From: Amaranthus tricolor
Taxonomy: Eukaryota; Streptophyta; Magnoliopsida; Caryophyllales; Amaranthaceae
Assembly: GCF_026212465.1 (NCBI RefSeq)
Contig: NC_080053.1
Span: forward strand, 11,778,781 to 11,842,780
Length of the DNA stretch: 64,000 bases
Direction of reading: 5' to 3'
Shown here in pieces: positions 25,701 to 35,089 of this stretch. The translations under genes and the position numbers were made by a program. The notes beneath the pieces are model-generated. The model was not told the DNA's origin. It worked only from the letters and a program-made list of their open reading frames with translations, and searched no databases. The first letter of the stretch is position 1. The number at the start of each line of letters is the position of its first letter.

Positions 25701-28331
25701 TACTCACCAACCCTACAATATTTAGTATATCCTACCATAGTGCAAAAACAAGGCCCCATTGTATTGACCGTATCATAAAGATTTTCAAATTAACCGAACT
25801 GGTATTATACGCATTGTCAAGGTGTAAAAAAATCTCATTTTAGGTTGTTCCAAGCTTTATTTCATAGTGGCGGTATGGCAACCACATCATTGTGTACGTT
25901 ACAGCAACTGTGACCATCAACGCATTTCAAATCCCTACGCGTCAACTAAACTTGGAACAAAGGGAGTCAAAACATATATGACAAGAAATCATTGAAAAAT
26001 GAATATAATGACATAATTAAAAACTATTATTACTCTACTAACACAAATTCTCTCTTATTACTTGTACAACATGAGCCTTACTCAATCTATTGTGAAAACC
26101 AAATGATCACATTACAAACTTACAATATATTAAATTATAGACTCCAATTCTATATTGTGCATTAAGTAAACAACAGGAGCACAAGGAAGATACAACTAAT
26201 GGTGCACTGAGATTAAAATATAGATGACATTCAAAACAAAAAATGAAAGACCGAATAATTCTGTGTCCAAACAGATTGCATGTTAATCCAAATCAGGAAG
26301 TAAGAAAGCTGCTACCGGAAAGTCTAGGAAAAAAATAATATGTACAGTGCTCACCTCAAAGAGCAAAGCCACAACAGATTGTTTAAAAAAGACCATCACA
26401 AATAAAAATTTCGAGGGTAGTACTCAACAACAACTGTAGTAATGATGGTCACACATACATGCCATCAAATTGGGGTTCCATTATTGTCTCCCATAGAGGG
26501 TATGAGAGGTTTGTATTTACACAATCATACCACTGGTTGTAATAATAAAAGGTTGTTTCCAATTGACCAATGCGATTTAATAAATATTTGGCCTCATCTA
26601 GGATGCAAAGTGTAGTGACAATAGTCTATCTAATTAAAATATAGCATTACCCCTAACCATTAAAATGAACCACTAATGATTGCCTTTGCTCATGGCCAAA
26701 GCTACAATCATAATAATATCATCATAAATTCATAACGATCAAGTACAGCTTTAGCACTTATAATTTGTAAATGATATTTCCAAACCATGGACATGCAATA
26801 GAGTTATCCATGTTCGATTGCACTAAAAATGTGTTCCCTTACTATCATTTATTCATTACTACAAATTAGTTGTCAAGTTAAGTTCAAGCTTCCTTAGCAT
26901 TATTTTTTCTAATCTTACCTAAAAATACCATAGAATCCTCGTAAAGATTGTTAGACAGTTAGCGGGTTGTTTTTCTCAACTTTTTAGAAGCAAAAGGAGT
27001 GATCTAAATTAAAATAAAAAAGACAATGTGAGTGTGAAAGGGAAGGGCAAAACCGAACTACTCTAATCCATTAGTGGGGATGAGGAGGCAACAAGTCTAC
27101 AAGTTTATCTTTCCCTATCTTCAATAATGCTTGCCATATTGACTATGCTCGAACTAGTGAGTTTCTAATATTAAAAAAGTTCCACTTTATTACAGAAATG
27201 AATTCCCACAAGAAAAGAGCAAGCTTCTCTATCAGCTAATTAATGAATGTTCTAATAAGGTACATTACATAATACATTAAGCTAGTTTTAAATCATTGGT
27301 CAAGCACTTTTTATCTTAAAATAATAATGTTGAATACGTTCAAAGATGAGAAATGTAGTTTATCTCATAAATAAAATAACAATAAAATGAGAGCCATAAC
27401 TTTAAATGTAAGTCCTAACTTGAGATTAGGGTTTGTTTTGAAATGAAGAGCTGGACATAATTAGACAAAAGCTAAAAGCCAATATTTCTCAACTAGCAAG
27501 TCCCCATCTGTAAACTTCATACCCATCCAAAACATAGGTACCTATGTCAGAAGCATCTTTAACAAAATGTGATTTGACATCTTTGACTATCTACCTAGGA
27601 TTTTTTCCAAAGGGTTAATTATTCTACTGTTTATTTTTTCCTGTCAATTCTAACCACATAATACTTGCATGTAGTGGTTCTCTCTATGTAATAGCTAATC
27701 AAAAAAACATTCTCTCTTGCCTTTTTTTAGGGTAACCTAGGTACAATACTCATAATTCCTTTCACCATAAGGCTTGCCTTGCAATAGATTTAGCTTCACT
27801 TTCCTTTTCGTATGTTGGTTGGTAAGATGTTGGATAGCTTGTTAGCTACTAATAATGCATACACTTTCCTTTATTAGAGATACAAGTTTTACCGACTTGT
27901 ATCCTTGATTTTTCTTGATTAGAGAAACACAAGTTTTACAAATTCGTGGGCCCATAACCGACTCTAGGATTAATGCTTTGACATTATCATGGGCCCATAA
28001 CCACATCGGGAACAAAGTAGATGAATATTACATTTTTTGAACATTCAACTAACATAAAAAAGCTTTAATTCGTCAACATTAAGGGAAAATAATGCATTAA
28101 TTTTGACATAAATAGAATGTAAATACCATAGTACAAGAAAACAACCAAATACTTAAAGCATCAGCAAAGTCATCATAAAGTCTATAAATTAAAGCAAGCA
28201 CAACTAATCAATTAGGAGAAAGAGGCAAAAAGTACCAAATTATTGCAATTGATGCAACATCGATTAGGTGGAAGCTTCATGAGACCCCTAATAATCTTCT
28301 CATTCCTCTCTTCTTCTCTTTTGGTAGCCAT
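10098..28331 (-). CDS. AGD14: ADP-ribosylation factor GTPase-activating protein, AGD14-like
   Basis: Thirteen minus-strand exons: 28236-28331, 23460-23521, 22249-22336, 22095-22156, 21922-22018, 21354-21773, 16660-17346, 16248-16343, 15985-16101, 15814-15894, 11767-11878, 11648-11693, 10098-10152. They sum to 2019 bp (672 aa plus stop), and every junction is GT-AG and in phase. Exons 1-4 code the ArfGAP zinc finger: C26-x2-C29-x16-C46-x2-C49, followed by GIHR with the catalytic arginine at 54. The protein should speed GTP hydrolysis on ARF-type G proteins in membrane traffic. The C-terminal half is Ser/Pro-rich and disordered-looking, with [24 protein letters not shown] motifs, and NPF motifs at GNPFD and at the extreme end (GGNPFA), as in Arabidopsis AGD14. 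Residue 25 is Cys where I recall Arg in Arabidopsis. The start is the only ATG before the conserved [19 protein letters not shown]. Confidence 0.93.
10623..10640. repeat. Poly-C tract in AGD14 intron 12
   Basis: A run of about 16-18 C residues after ccccctcccc. Its length is prone to slippage and sequencing error. Confidence 0.85.
10973..11010. repeat. Poly-A tract in AGD14 intron 12
   Basis: A run of about 38 A on the plus strand, next to the plastid-derived fragment. It could be the tail of an old retroposon, but no element could be named. Confidence 0.8.
11119..11480 (-). pseudogene. rps8: Nuclear plastid DNA insertion: 3' part of rps8 and start of infA
   Basis: On the minus strand, 11434-11263 reads as the conserved C-terminus of chloroplast ribosomal protein S8: [20 protein letters not shown], then [16 protein letters not shown] and [11 protein letters not shown] with its native TAA. 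About 120 bp further on, ATGAAAGAACAAAAATGGAT (MKEQKWI, from 11139) is the start of plastid infA, the next gene in the plastid order. The match stops after seven codons. A TGA replaces the expected CGA arginine codon, a C-to-T change typical of decay after transfer to nuclear DNA. The upstream limit near 11480 is approximate. The fragment sits inside AGD14 intron 12 and should be spliced away. Confidence 0.85.
13157..13242. repeat. (TA)n microsatellite
   Basis: About 86 bases of alternating T and A. It ends exactly where a Micron-like MITE begins (gggtcaagttcc). Confidence 0.95.
13243..13665. mobile_element. Micron-like MITE 1 between (TA)n arrays
   Basis: The left end gtcaagttccagagagaacc and the reverse complement of the right end (aagttcaagtgagaacc) form an imperfect terminal inverted repeat, extended by tatatgagaacc / tatatgagcacc. 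The core is built from repeats of aaaaagtaacac / gtgttactttt in both orientations. Both sides are (TA)n. Rice Micron elements are known to sit within (TA)n microsatellites; the assignment here rests on structure, not on sequence identity. Confidence 0.6.
13666..13751. repeat. (TA)n microsatellite
   Basis: About 86 bases of alternating T and A, lying between two related MITEs. Confidence 0.95.
13752..14308. mobile_element. Micron-like MITE 2
   Basis: This begins aagttctaatgagaaccatc. The reverse complement of its right end reads agtgaaaaccaagtttatat, a degenerate terminal inverted repeat. It shares the aaaaagtgttac core repeats with MITE 1. The right side lacks a (TA)n array, so it is probably an older or eroded copy. 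Confidence 0.5.
14828..14985. repeat. Purine-rich tandem repeat, about 55 bp unit
   Basis: Three successive units share gattgaagacttcaaagaga and gaagaagaccg. Units 1 and 2 are nearly identical; the third is diverged. The strand is almost pure purine. Confidence 0.75.
15105..15700. repeat. Repeat carrying ccgctaaca / tgttagcgg palindromes, split by a MITE
   Basis: Repeated short palindromes of the type gctaacaatgttagtggtt, cactgttagcggtt and cctaacattgttg lie on both sides of an inserted CATAGTG MITE at 15273-15486. The layout resembles the palindrome clusters inside the MULE ends elsewhere in this window, so this may be a decayed non-autonomous DNA transposon. I could not find its termini. 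Confidence 0.45.
15273..15486 (+). mobile_element. CATAGTG MITE, copy 1 of 5
   Basis: This begins catagtgaaaaaacaag and ends ttttcacactata, giving a short terminal inverted repeat (ATAGTGNAAAA). The interior phrases taaaggttttcaaa, aaaggtgtaaaaaa and gtctgttaccgcat recur in the other copies. It lies in AGD14 intron 10. Confidence 0.65.
17540..17770. repeat. Dispersed ggcgc/purine-rich repeat fragment
   Basis: Contains aaggcagtgtaaggcgctaa and then a long A/G-rich block (gaaaagagaagagaaacaaag). Similar blocks recur near 18880-19690 and 20050-20670. The family is not recognised. Confidence 0.4.
17814..18018 (+). mobile_element. CATAGTG MITE, copy 2 of 5
   Basis: This begins catagcgtaaaaacaaggcc and ends gcatttttacactgc. 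It shares ggttttcaagacaaacgaac, aaaggtgtaaaaaaa and cttataattcaaccgatatt with the copy at 23632. It lies in AGD14 intron 6. Confidence 0.75.
18880..19690. repeat. Dispersed repeat, copy 1 (purine-rich core)
   Basis: It carries atctagttatcacattatca, a long A/G-rich core, ggtggaggacgcacagg, then aaagataattctattt and caaggcacaaagg. The same order of landmarks occurs at 20050-20670. No coding capacity is recognisable. It may be a retroposon or non-autonomous element; the class is unknown. Confidence 0.5.
20050..20670. repeat. Dispersed repeat, copy 2 (purine-rich core)
   Basis: Collinear with the repeat at 18880-19690: aatctaagtgttatcacgtt, an A/G-rich core, ggtggtggaggcacctcg, aaagacaattctatttt and tgtagtgcaaggcgtaa. 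Divergence between the two is high, so the insertions are old. It lies in AGD14 intron 6. Confidence 0.5.
23632..23863 (+). mobile_element. CATAGTG MITE, copy 3 of 5
   Basis: This begins catagagtaaaaacaagg and ends accgcctttttacattat. The interior carries ggttttcaaaacaaacgaac and cttataagtcaactgatatt, matching copy 2. It lies in AGD14 intron 1, just beyond exon 2. Confidence 0.75.
24452..24555 (+). mobile_element. CATAGTG MITE, copy 4 of 5 (5' half only)
   Basis: This begins catagtgtaaaaacaaggc and continues with gcattgtaaaggttttcaaa, acaaacgaactgatatttcc and aaggtgtaaaaaat. The match then stops, so this copy is truncated. Confidence 0.7.
25736..25930 (+). mobile_element. CATAGTG MITE, copy 5 of 5
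   Basis: This begins catagtgcaaaaacaaggcc. The interior has aaagattttcaaattaacc, aaggtgtaaaaaaatctc and a degenerate right end. It is the most diverged of the five, which suggests the family was active in more than one period. Confidence 0.65.
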
Positions 28332-28621
28332 TCTCAGCAAATAAAATGGAATTAAGCAAGAAAAAAACCCTAAAATACAAAAGTTTATAAATCTATTTCT
28401 GATTGAAAGGCAACAATTGATGAGGAAATCTCCAAATAGGCAAATAGAAATTGAAAAAATTAGGGCTTTGAATCGTTTTTGTCACTCGAATGAGTCCAAA
28501 CAAAAAGTTAACTTTCAGCAGTCTACAATTTGCTACGATAATGGTTTCAATTATTTGAAATGGTTTCTTTTTTAATGGCAAATTCCAGCTTTAGATGTCT
28601 ATGCTCTTATGTAGATAAATA
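28332..28621 (-). promoter_or_regulatory. AGD14 upstream region left between the ATG and a MULE
   Basis: Only 290 bp separate the AGD14 start codon from the edge of MULE-A1, including one copy of its 9-bp target duplication (AGATAAATA, 28613-28621). The region must contain the native 5' UTR and whatever remains of the core promoter. No convincing TATA box could be fixed. Confidence 0.5.
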
Positions 28622-28745
28622 GAGCCTTTTTCCATAATATTGCAAATAAAAAAATTAATTCCCATTCTGCTGAGAAATTATTTCCCACATTACCGTCCAC
28701 GTAGGATAGGTGTGAGAAATTTTTTTTCTTTTTTTTTAAAATATA

Positions 28746-28876
28746 ACCGCTACATGAAATGGCAGTTTTGTTTAGGAATTTGAAATAAACCGCTAGATGA
28801 AATGATGGTTTTATAATTTTTAATTTTTTTTTTAAATTACATTAAGCAAACCGCCACTTCAAGTGGCGGTTTTGTA
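28746..28876. repeat. MULE-A1 left subterminal palindromes
   Basis: Repeats of the type aaccgctacatgaaatggca and aaccgccacttcaagtggcg form imperfect palindromes of about 24 bp. The best copy near 28849-28873 is almost perfect. Confidence 0.85.
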
Positions 28877-29482
28877 GCAGTACAAAACAGCAGTCCCTTC
28901 GTATGTTGTTCACTTCATCTCATTTTTCCTCCTTGCTGCTGCCGGTTCTGCTTTGAAAAAAAATTTTCTTTAATCCTCATTTACTTCATATTCACAATTC
29001 CTCTCATTCAACTAAATTAATCAACTACATTCTCATCTTCTCCTTTTTTACTTGTTCATTTTCATCATCATTTAAGGTATTAATATAAACCATAATTTAT
29101 TTCAATTTGCAAATTAAATATTTTGTTCAATATTGTTGTAATTTGAAGTTATAAATACATTGATGTTTGTTACATTCTCTTGATTTCATGATTTAAGCTT
29201 ACGTTTTACACATTTGTAGTTGAATTTATGATTTGGTTTGTATGCATATAAAGTGTTTGATGAAATGCTTCAATGAAAGTTTATTACTTTGTAAGGTTAG
29301 TTTAATGGTTTTAGTATATATTTATGGTATTTCTAGCGTTATATTTGAAATGAACCTTGTAATAAGTGTTTTAATACCTTAATATCACAAATTCTTGTAT
29401 TCAAATTTACACTTCCCTTACTCACAATCAACAATTAAGTGTATGTGAAATCACATGAAAAACATGTTTGTGTTTGCAGAAT

Positions 29483-30880
29483 ATGGATCATTTTCCCATT
29501 ATAGTGTATTGGGGTGGGGAAGTAAGTTATACTGGATCCGATGTTGGGTATAATGGAGGATTAAATTGTAACAACCCTTTAAATTTGAAACTTCAACCTC
29601 GATTTACTTTACGTGATCGTTCACATGTACTCTAAATCAACCACGTTACTTCAAAATCTTTTATACCTTTAATTACATATTTGGTCATTTCAACCTTTTC
29701 ATATCCTTAGTTTGAGATATTAAATCATCAACTTACTTGTTGTTTCCCAAATATAATTAAATTTTTTTAATTAAAAACTCTTATAATTCCCAAGATGCTC
29801 CGAGATGAATACCTTAAGTCATTTATTGAATCTCATATTCATTAAAGATATCCACAATAATTTTTTTTTTAAATCAAACTAAAAGAAAGGAAAAGAGAGA
29901 AGAAATTAAGTTTAGAATATATTTATATTACGTATATTTAAGGTCATTCTCATACTAGTAATTCTCTTAAATTCACTCATCTTAATTGGTAGTTTCTCAA
30001 ATATTACATAAATATAGTGATGTTTATCCATCGTCAGAATACTAAATTTGAGGTGTTTCATAGCAAAATCTGTGATGTAATTGGTTGTGATCGCAACTCT
30101 TTTATGTTAAAAATGGAGATGAAATATCCAGTGACTGGGAAAAATGTGTTAGTCCCGATTAAGAATGATGAAAGCATAAGTGCTCTTGCTTATGCGGCAT
30201 CACAAGCCCTTGGAACGGCGATGGAGGTTTATGTTGAATTGGTTGCAAATTTGGATAATGCGAGGGAAGTCATGACTAGCATGGAACTTCCAGAACTAGG
30301 TCCTAGTGTACGCCATGATACATTCACAGAAATGTTAAGTAACTTAAATTACGTTAATGAGCACTTGGATGAGTTTACCTCTCCAACTCATTCACGTGGC
30401 ATTAGTGGTGGTGTAATGAACACCTTTTCCATGAGTCACTTGGGTAGGCGTAATGTGAACGAGGTTGACTCTTTAGATCAGGAGGATGAACATATTGATT
30501 CTGATTCAGAGGAGGATGATGAAAGAAAAGAAGCTCTAGATACAGCGATTAGAGATGGTGCTCCATCTCAAGATTGGCTTAAAGTTGATGAGGTTGATGA
30601 AAGATAGATTGATGCATGGATGACCTGGAACGATGACAACTCCATGAATGAAAATGGAGACTTTAGGATAGGGCAAGAGATTAGCTCCTTAGACCATCTT
30701 AAGAAGAATGTTAAAGCATGGGCGATTTCTAACAATAGAAATTTTCGTGTAATTGAGTCGTAGCCTTCAAAGTACGTTATCCAATGCACTAATGCGGAGG
30801 ATATAGGTTGTGAATGGAGGATGCGAGCTGTTATGACCGCAACGGGATCATTTAAGATTATGCGATATAAGGGTCAAAAA
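29483..30880 (+). pseudogene. MuDR-type transposase N-terminal remnant (MULE-A1)
   Basis: The ATG at 29483 follows a gtttgcag acceptor, as in MULE-A2. Coding runs to 29566, is broken by a 442-bp solo LTR, and resumes at 30017: FIHRQNTKFEVFHSKICDV, MKYPVTGKNVLVPIKNDESI, SDSEEDDERKEALDTAIRDG. Stops occur at 30605 (TAG, EVDER-stop) and after VIES (TAG). The protein then ends where a deletion joins the MuDR domain (GSFKIMRYKGQ) directly to the sequence downstream of the transposase gene. The MULE catalytic domain and SWIM finger are wholly missing. This copy therefore cannot mobilise itself. Confidence 0.85.
29567..30008 (+). mobile_element. Solo LTR inside MULE-A1
   Basis: A 442-bp insertion, absent from the sister copy MULE-A2, begins TGTAACAACC and ends ATATTACA, so it has the TG...CA ends of an LTR. 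A 5-bp target duplication TAAAT flanks it at 29562-29566 and 30009-30013. No internal retrotransposon sequence is present. The strand is not determined by the sequence. The TGTAACA start is like that of some plant Ty3/Gypsy LTRs, but class is not proven. Confidence 0.9.
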
Positions 30881-30966
30881 ATTATGTTTTTTTTTTTTAA
30901 TATTTTGTAATATCAAGTTGAGTCTGATACTATTTATGTCATTTTTATAACACTTATGTATGTAAC

Positions 30967-33136
30967 AGCGATAATGGCGATGTCCTGCCCAGTTGATCCA
31001 TCAGTGCTTATGCTTTAGGCGACACACAAGAGCTTAGCTGCGTGGGAGGGCTCTACTGGCTAGTTGGTTACTCGTCAGCACTACCAAGCGAGTACTTTAC
31101 ATTGGGAGGTGGATGACAGGGTATTAGAGGTAGTCGAATTAGCTGGTTTCAGATACATTCACAGGTTGTTGGGCGGGGGCTTAGAGCTCGATCGATCTCT
31201 TATCACTGCATTGGTGGAGAGGTGGAGGCCAGAGACTCATACCTTCCACCTCACAGTCGGCGAGGCAACAATCACATTGCAAAATGTGGCAGTTATAATG
31301 GGACTGCCCATTGAAGGACAAGCAGTGATAGGTCATGGAGAGGGAAATTGGCCAGCATTAGTTCATGAGCTACTAGGGGTTTGGCCTGAAAACCCTCAAG
31401 ACCCCACACAGCCGAAGATCATCATTGGATCATCATTAAAGCTGACTTGGCCATTTTAGCGCGCTAGAGGATGATGCCGATGATGTTACGGTTGATAGAC
31501 ATGCGCGAGTGTACATCTTGTACCTGTTTGGATGCATCTTGTTTCTAGACAAGAGCGGTGACTCGGTGCAGTTGATTTATCTCCCTCTACTGGGAGACTT
31601 GGAGCGGGTAGATGAGTACAGTTGGGGAAGTGCTACCCTAGCATATCTGTATCGTAACTTATGTCGAGCATCTCGTAAGGGTGCCAAGGACATTGGTGGC
31701 TGCTTGATGTTGTTACAGATATGGTCATGGGAGCATATTCATATAGGGAGGCCCATAATTCGGACAATTCGACCCGATGGGCAACATGATCAGGAAGATG
31801 ACGCGGAGGATTTTGAACCGGTGTTAGGTTCACAGGATCGTCGTGGGATGGATCCTTTAGCAATAAGGTAGCAACACTCAATTCACTATTCAAATTGATA
31901 ATTTCACTATTTTATGATACATCAAAATGTTAAACAATGTTCATTTGTTTGCAGCTGGCTTCGCATATATCTTTCGAGGTCCCACTCCCCACATACTCTC
32001 GTCTACTACAAAGATGCACTTGATCAACAACGGGACGAGCAGGTTATTAACATTTACTATTTTTATTAGTTATGAATAAATTGTATATATTACTGAGCAT
32101 ATTGATTTCTATTACAGATGTCATGGCAGCCTTACACAGCGGCCAAGATGGACGCTCTGCCACACATATGTACATCGGGCCACGAGATTTGGAGATCGCA
32201 TTGTCCACTTATTTGCTTTTACATCGTCGAGCTACATCTCCCGGATCATTTCATGCGTCAATTCGGTTTGGAGTAGGTTATTTCGCATGCCTGTGACACC
32301 CAACCTCAACTACATGCGATCAATTGGAGGACTGGGGACAAGAACTATGTGGTACGATGTAGATCGCATGTAGATGCGTGGAATGATCGAGCATCTAGAT
32401 TGGTACGAGGAGATAACTTCACAGGTCATAGCTCTAGTATGTACATGAGTTGGTACAGACGTATCTCTATATTACGCCTAACGAACACCACATTTGCGCA
32501 GCCAGGATCACATTACCATTCGACATCTACGTTACTGGTACGTCTTCTTTCAACACTCTAACATATAGTAGTACTTTTATGTGACTCTTTTAACAATATA
32601 ATGATAACATACAGGCTGAGCGCATCCGATCGGTGCTCATACAATGCAATGACACGATTCAAGGGGCCGCTACATCGCCAGTTGATGTGGGGTATCGGCT
32701 ATGTTCTCAGACCCTAGGCTCTATTAACGCGTCATTGACCGATGCATTGAGTCAGGCAGGTTATGAGTACCTCATACCGACTCCACCCATCATTGGCGAG
32801 GTAGATGACACATTCCACACTCCTTCTCCATGGAGTTTAGCCCACCGAGGTAGCTCTTCCGAAGGATCCAGTTCTCGATCCACAAGAGGTCGCCATCGTT
32901 CTTCTACTCGAGGTAGGTCTTCCAAATCGCCATCGACCTCCAGTACTATGTCGCCATTCGTTCCTCCAGCTTCCATCACCACTCCTCCTCCACATCCATC
33001 GCCTCCGCAAAGGATCATCACATATCAGCGTGCTAGTCAACGACGAGCTCTTGCTCTTAATGTCATTGCAGAGGTTGACGAGTTCACACCATCATCATCC
33101 ACCGGTGCGCAAAACAAAAGGGGTCGGGGATTGTAG
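30967..33136 (+). pseudogene. PMD (aminotransferase-like) pseudogene of MULE-A1
   Basis: Exon-like blocks: about 30968-31868 (RQHYQASTLHWEVDDRVLEV, ELDRSLITALVERWRPETHT, GEATITLQNVAVIMGLPIEG), about 31954-32041 (SWLRIYLSRSHSPH), about 32118-32538 (MSWQPYTAAKMDAL, DAWNDRASRLVRGDN) and about 32613-33136 (AERIRSVLIQCNDTIQGAAT, ending QNKRGRGL). Block edges have GT/AG signals matching MULE-A2. Breaks include TAG codons near 31017 and 31061, and a deletion of about 8 bp at LTWP (31450) that shifts the frame. The C-terminal 100 residues are Ser/Pro/Arg-rich. Family membership is clear; its use to the element is not known. Confidence 0.85.
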
Positions 33137-33344
33137 TTTAACAAATTTTGTATATTCTTATTTAATTTGAACTTCTTGTATGACTTTTCATGATTGTAAT
33201 ACATCTTCGCATTATTTTCATAATTAATTTTTTCAAATCAAGTTGGTTCGTAAATGATTATTATGGCATAGATGGTATTGAACTAGTTTAATGCAGGTTG
33301 CGCTAACTATTTAGGGGAAATGAAAGAAAAAAAAGTTGTAGGCC

Positions 33345-33482
33345 ACAAGCAAACCGCCACATGAAGTGGCGGTTTACCATGGACCAAACCGCCACATGAG
33401 ATGGCGGTTTGCCTTGACCAAACCGCTACTTCATGTGGCAGTTTATTACTTAAGGCAAACCGCCATCTCAAGTGGCAGTTTT
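33345..33482. repeat. MULE-A1 right subterminal palindromes
   Basis: Four units of the aaaccgccacatgaagtggcggtt type, each an imperfect palindrome of 24-25 bp, spaced by about 10-15 bp. Variants differ mostly by C/T or G/A changes. Confidence 0.9.
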
Positions 33483-33609
33483 GTCTAAAAAATAAAAAAA
33501 AAAAAACAAATTTCTACGTGGACGGTATTGGGAAATGCTTTCCCACATAATGCAAAGTGGGAATTAATTTTCTTTTGGGCAATATTATGGGAAAACTTTC
33601 AGATAAATA

Positions 33610-34964
33610 ATATAATAAATAAACAACTTAAAATAAAAGAAAATAAGGAAATTTTAACATGATAACCCTTAGTTTTTGGATTTTTCACATGACAACCAAA
33701 ACTTTTTAAAAATTCACGTGATAACATATAAGTCAGCAAACGTGGAGAAATTTGGTAAACCTCAAAGTTACTGCGTATATTTTAAAAAAATTTTGATTAC
33801 CACATGAAAAACTCAAAATCTCAGAATTAAATATTTTATAAATAAAGAGAGAAATGGAGAATACAAAAAGAGGACTTGGTTCCACAATAATTTATTGTGC
33901 ATTTCTTTTAAAAATTGCAACCCTCGTGAGAGATGGCTCAACTTATTATCTATTTTTTAAAAAAAATGCTATAAACAAACCTTTTTACGTAATATGCACG
34001 ATTTTCGAAATAAGTGTCTTTCTTCCTCATGCAATAATGCTCCTTTAAATTACTCTCAAACTATTTTTTAGTGATATTCATCTTAAGTCAAATCATCATT
34101 CACAATTCACAATAGAAATAGATTATACTTAAATTTAATAATTCTACATCTTAAAATCAAATCCAAAAACAAAATAAATGAAATCGCATTTATAATAATT
34201 TTTATTATCTCTTAATTATTATGATATCAAGTAGAGTTTTAGAGTATGTTAAGTAAGGGTTTATAGTATGTCAAATAGAGATTTATAGTATGTCTAGTAT
34301 TGATTATGGTCGTCAAGTAGGAATTTATAATTATATGTCAAGTAGGTGATTAAGGTATATTAAAGTACGACTTTATGGTATATCAAGTAAGGGTTTATGG
34401 TATAAGTCAAGAAAGTGTTGTAGGTAAGTCAAGTAGAGATCTACGGTATATCAAATAGGTGTTTTAATATTATATCTGCTGATTATTGTATTTCAAATCA
34501 CTAATTAATAAACAAAAATAACCTAAGGATTAAGGTTATAGAGGGGGAGATGGACAGACAATAATTGATAAACAATGGAGGAGGGGGAGAAAGATTAACT
34601 TAACAAAAAATGCAGTAGTAGAGGGTGAAAAATGATGAAACTCTGATGAGTAAATATGGGAATTGAGGGTGAAGAGCATAACTTGAAAATGGTAAACTAT
34701 TGAAATTAAGCAAGAAATGCGGTAATAAATGGCAAAAATTGATGCGTAAACAAGGGAAGTAGAGGGAGAAGAAAAGAAACTGAAAATGACAAAAAATTAA
34801 ATAAGTAGGCGCCCCTCACATAGACGATTTTAGTTTTATTTTCTATTTGGATTTTTTTTTATTTTGGGTGGCCCAATAGAGATGGTCTCTTTGAGACCGT
34901 CTCTCTAAACAATTTATGATTCAAATATTATTGATTATATCTTGCCCTATAAGTGACATAAGTG
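33610..34964. other. AT-rich intergenic stretch between MULE-A1 and MULE-B2
   Basis: No coding signal recognised. It includes the degenerate minisatellite at 34226-34460 and a ggtctctttgagaccgtctc inverted phrase near 34880-34900. Confidence 0.6.
34226..34460. repeat. Degenerate minisatellite, unit about 30-35 bp
   Basis: At least seven imperfect repeats of a tatggtatatcaagtaggg-type unit (variants: tatgttaagtaagggttta, tatgtcaaatagagattta, tatcaagtaagggtttatgg). Confidence 0.75.
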
Positions 34965-35089
34965 GAAAATTTGAAAAAAAAAATAAAAAATTAAGACTAT
35001 TTAACAATAATAGTCAAAATTCAAGCTCTAGGTAAACTTTCATTCCAAAATAAGCATGCTTGCCTCCAAAGCTACGTTTGGAATATACT

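Larger units (their letters stand above)
28622..33600 (+). mobile_element. MULE-A1: Mutator-like element, internally deleted, with PMD gene
   Basis: The terminal inverted repeats are about 90-100 bp: the left end GAGCCTTTTTCCATAATATT matches the reverse complement of the right end GAAAGTTTTCCCATAATATT. The pairing continues through attaattccca and the accgtccacgta motif. A perfect 9-bp target duplication AGATAAATA flanks it at 28613-28621 and 33601-33609, as expected for MULEs. Inside are subterminal palindromes, the transposase N-terminal region (29483-30880), a solo LTR, and a PMD pseudogene. It is near identical to MULE-A2 (46676-63917), apart from a solo LTR present only here, a 1.55-kb deletion present only here, and a CACTA insertion present only there. 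Confidence 0.93.
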
